A DNA stretch of 64,000 nt, taken from the NCBI GenBank assembly GCA_029260575.1, contig JAJDDB010000028.1, forward strand, positions 1 to 64,000, in the 5' to 3' direction. The position numbers and the translations under genes are program-made. Below are positions 62,026 through 64,000 of the stretch, one piece after another. Position 1 is the stretch's first letter. Every line of letters begins with the position of its first letter. A model generated the notes under the pieces. It did not search any database. It was not told the DNA's origin and saw only the letters and a program-made list of their open reading frames with translations. Origin of the DNA: Phycisphaerales bacterium. GTDB lineage: Bacteria > Planctomycetota > Phycisphaerae > Phycisphaerales > SM1A02.

Positions 62026-64000
62026 TCAGACGCACCCACCCCAGGAACTCAGTAATTCCAGAAGATCGAAGACATCCACGACGCCATCCGGGCCTGTTGT
62101 GGCGCTGTTCGTGATGTCAGCGGGGCAGTTATTCGGGTCGCCGCACGGCCCCCATGCACTGAGCAGTGCAAGCAGGTCAAACACATCGACAACATCATCC
62201 GGCGGTCCGCTCGAAGCATCTGTGAAATCAGCAGGACATGGCACACGCACTTCATACTGCCGCATCATCTCGTGATCTTCATGTTCGAGAATGTGGCAGT
62301 GATACGGGAATAACCCGGTGTAATCTTCGAAGCGCGCAATCACGCGCACCGTTTCGAACGGCCCGACCTGTACAGTGTCTTTCCAACCCACCTCCGTTGC
62401 GGTCGGTCCGGTTGCCACGCCGGTACGATTGACATCGTCGCCGCGCACGGCGTTCGGCTGGCGATCAAGTACCTGGAAAAACACGAGGTGCATGTGCATC
62501 GGGTGCATCATGCCTGACATATTGGTGAATTCCCAGATTTCTGTGTCGCCGAGATTGACGAATTCACTGATGTGATCCCAGTGGTGGCCGTTGATCAGCC
62601 ATTGCGAACCTGCACACGGCTCAGACACTTTCTTCAGTTCAAAATTGCGCGAGATTTTCGAGTCCACTTCATTCAGTGTCTCAATGACGCGCAAGCTGCC
62701 CGGCACCGCATCTGTATCGCCGGCCGACGCGCCGACAATGAATTTCATTACATTCGGAATAACGCCGACGCCCGGCGTTCCGGGGAATGGCGCGGGTGCG
62801 CTATTTTCCAAAATGATCTCGGTACCCGGTGTATACAGTGCGAAGTCAACAATGACTTCCACGCGTTCAGCCGGCGCCAAAGTCAGTACCGTCATCGTTG
62901 TTGGCGTTTCCAGCAGACCACCATCCACAGCAATTAGGTCAAACGACCCGCTGTTGCTCAGCGACAATGTCAGCGTGCGCGCGTTGCAACCATTGAGCAA
63001 TCGCAAGCGGTACTTGCCCTGATCCACATCCATGAACGGGGTGACTACACCGTTGACGACCATGAAATCGCCGAAGTAATGATCTTGCCACGCTGCCGGA
63101 TACTCCAGCGAGCCATCCACGTTGAACGATCGATCCTGCATCACGATCGGCACGTCATACGCCCCGTCCGGCAGATTCAGCGCCGCATCGTTTCCGTCGT
63201 CAATGAGGTAGAAACCCGCAAGTCCGAGATAGACGTTCAGCCGGGTAATACCCAGCGCGTGATCGTGATACCACAGCGTCGAAGCGTCCTGGATGTTCGG
63301 ATACTCATACAACTGGCTCTCGCCCGGCAGAATTGTGTCCTCCGGATTGCCATCGAACTCTGCGGGAATGTGGCCACCGTGCAAGTGCGTCACAACACGC
63401 GGCGAATTGCCGAGGAAGTTCGGCCCGTGCGGGCACAAATCCACCGGCAACAGGTGTTCGGTGCGCAGCACATTGAGTTCATCGCGCAGATCGTTGATGA
63501 AGTTCACTTCAATCGGCTGACCGGACACCGCTTCGATCGTTGGGCCCGGATATACACCTTCGTAACCCCACAGCCGGGTGTCCGGCAGATCACGATGCAG
63601 CTTCTGCTCAAATTCGACGATTTCCATGTCGTAATGCGGCACGCCGCCGGGGAATGAATCCGGCACCATCACCGCAGGAACCGGCATCGCATCCACAAAC
63701 GGTTCGAGCACCAACGGGCATAACCCGACTGTGCATGCAACCAAATCGCCCTGATAGGTGCCGCCGGAGAAGGCGCACGCAGTACTCGCGAGATCCTGAC
63801 ATGTTGTGTCATCGAAACAGCACGCGCCCGTCACCGGTGCACACGAATTGCCCGTGCAATCTGTGCCGCTTCCCTGATACGTGCCGGTCATGTTGATGCA
63901 ATCCACTTCAGTGAGCACCTGACAGGAATTCCCGGGCAGACAACATGCGCCGACCGCTACGGGAGCTGTGAAATCAATGACGAGCTCCGGCCGATCCGCC
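62026..64000 (-). CDS. CotA-like multicopper oxidase with dockerin tail, partial
   Basis: The frame is open through the right edge, so the N-terminus is missing. From the N-terminal side: Cys-rich repeats of the form GACC..C..TxC...GTYQG..C (three visible), then a three-domain laccase/bilirubin-oxidase core with all copper ligands: THLHGGHIP, WYHDHALGI, HPMHMHLVFF and YHCHILEHEDHEMM (the Met is the likely T1 axial ligand). The tail has two dockerin-like repeats (DDVVDVFDLLALLSAWG and DGVVDVFDLLELLSSWG) ending in Cys-Val. Exported enzyme oxidising phenols, metals or bilirubin-like substrates with O2; which one is unknown. Confidence 0.88.
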   Translation of the reverse strand, partial: ADRPELVIDFTAPVAVGACCLPGNSCQVLTEVDCINMTGTYQGSGTDCTGNSCAPVTGACCFDDTTCQDLASTACAFSGGTYQGDLVACTVGLCPLVLEPFVDAMPVPAVMVPDSFPGGVPHYDMEIVEFEQKLHRDLPDTRLWGYEGVYPGPTIEAVSGQPIEVNFINDLRDELNVLRTEHLLPVDLCPHGPNFLGNSPRVVTHLHGGHIPAEFDGNPEDTILPGESQLYEYPNIQDASTLWYHDHALGITRLNVYLGLAGFYLIDDGNDAALNLPDGAYDVPIVMQDRSFNVDGSLEYPAAWQDHYFGDFMVVNGVVTPFMDVDQGKYRLRLLNGCNARTLTLSLSNSGSFDLIAVDGGLLETPTTMTVLTLAPAERVEVIVDFALYTPGTEIILENSAPAPFPGTPGVGVIPNVMKFIVGASAGDTDAVPGSLRVIETLNEVDSKISRNFELKKVSEPCAGSQWLINGHHWDHISEFVNLGDTEIWEFTNMSGMMHPMHMHLVFFQVLDRQPNAVRGDDVNRTGVATGPTATEVGWKDTVQVGPFETVRVIARFEDYTGLFPYHCHILEHEDHEMMRQYEVRVPCPADFTDASSGPPDDVVDVFDLLALLSAWGPCGDPNNCPADITNSATTGPDGVVDVFDLLELLSSWGGCV

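Overview
The window looks like chromosomal DNA of a planctomycete, most likely class Phycisphaerae (inference from gene content, no taxonomic search possible). Supporting signs are: two exported proteins with a C-terminal PEP-CTERM-like tail (Pro-x-Pro-Gly, hydrophobic stretch, Arg cluster); three secreted proteins ending in cysteine-bounded dockerin-like repeats (DVFDLL..LLxxWG); small membrane proteins with a CPxC..CPECG zinc ribbon; a Cys-rich multicopper oxidase; and a compact, moderately GC-rich layout with many ATGA start/stop overlaps.

Layout. 0-12 kb is housekeeping: the end of an unknown gene, proC, an ABC-2 exporter pair, a UbiD-type decarboxylase with a duplicated C-terminal module, a zinc-ribbon membrane protein, MltA, TatA, the DUF2868/DUF3482 GTPase pair and tRNA-Val(CAC). 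12-21 kb carries exported proteins (PEP-CTERM, a dockerin-tailed BNR propeller), an acetyltransferase, a dihydropyrimidinase and a probable TIGR03546-TIGR03545 fusion. 21.2-23.7 kb is an accessory stretch: REP-like inverted pair, two orphan genes, an array of 21-bp repeats and a decayed gene. 23.7-32.6 kb is a complete phosphate regulon on the minus strand (phoB-phoR, phosphate-type porin, pstSCAB-phoU), with Pho-box-like sites before pstS and the porin and a weaker one before phoB. 32.7-34.7 kb holds an aldehyde dehydrogenase/2-aminomuconate deaminase pair. 35.4-43.1 kb is a fatty-acid beta-oxidation operon (thiolase, FadJ-type fusion, acyl-CoA dehydrogenase, acyltransferase-hydrolase fusion). 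43.4-47.2 kb holds nhaA, yjbQ, a thioredoxin-fold protein and a second PEP-CTERM protein. 47.2-52.4 kb is a MacAB-TolC-like tripartite efflux operon. 53.3-56.9 kb is a second accessory stretch: a metal-regulator module (tandem CsoR-type operators, an HMA protein lacking one Cys, a CsoR-like repressor lacking one ligand), a broken duplicate of a neighbouring gene, dispersed double-hairpin repeats and a second 21-bp array. 56.9-64 kb has sucC, a GIY-YIG nuclease, secreted proteins and a CotA-like multicopper oxidase cut by the right edge.

The most unusual content is the pair of intergenic arrays (22731-22961 and 55930-56160). Each is eleven units of exactly 21 bp with no insertions or deletions, although unit sequences diverge strongly. 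In the first array most units are imperfect palindromes whose two arms vary together. Twenty-one bp is two helical turns, and a folded RNA would give a string of small hairpins. I know of no described system that matches them.
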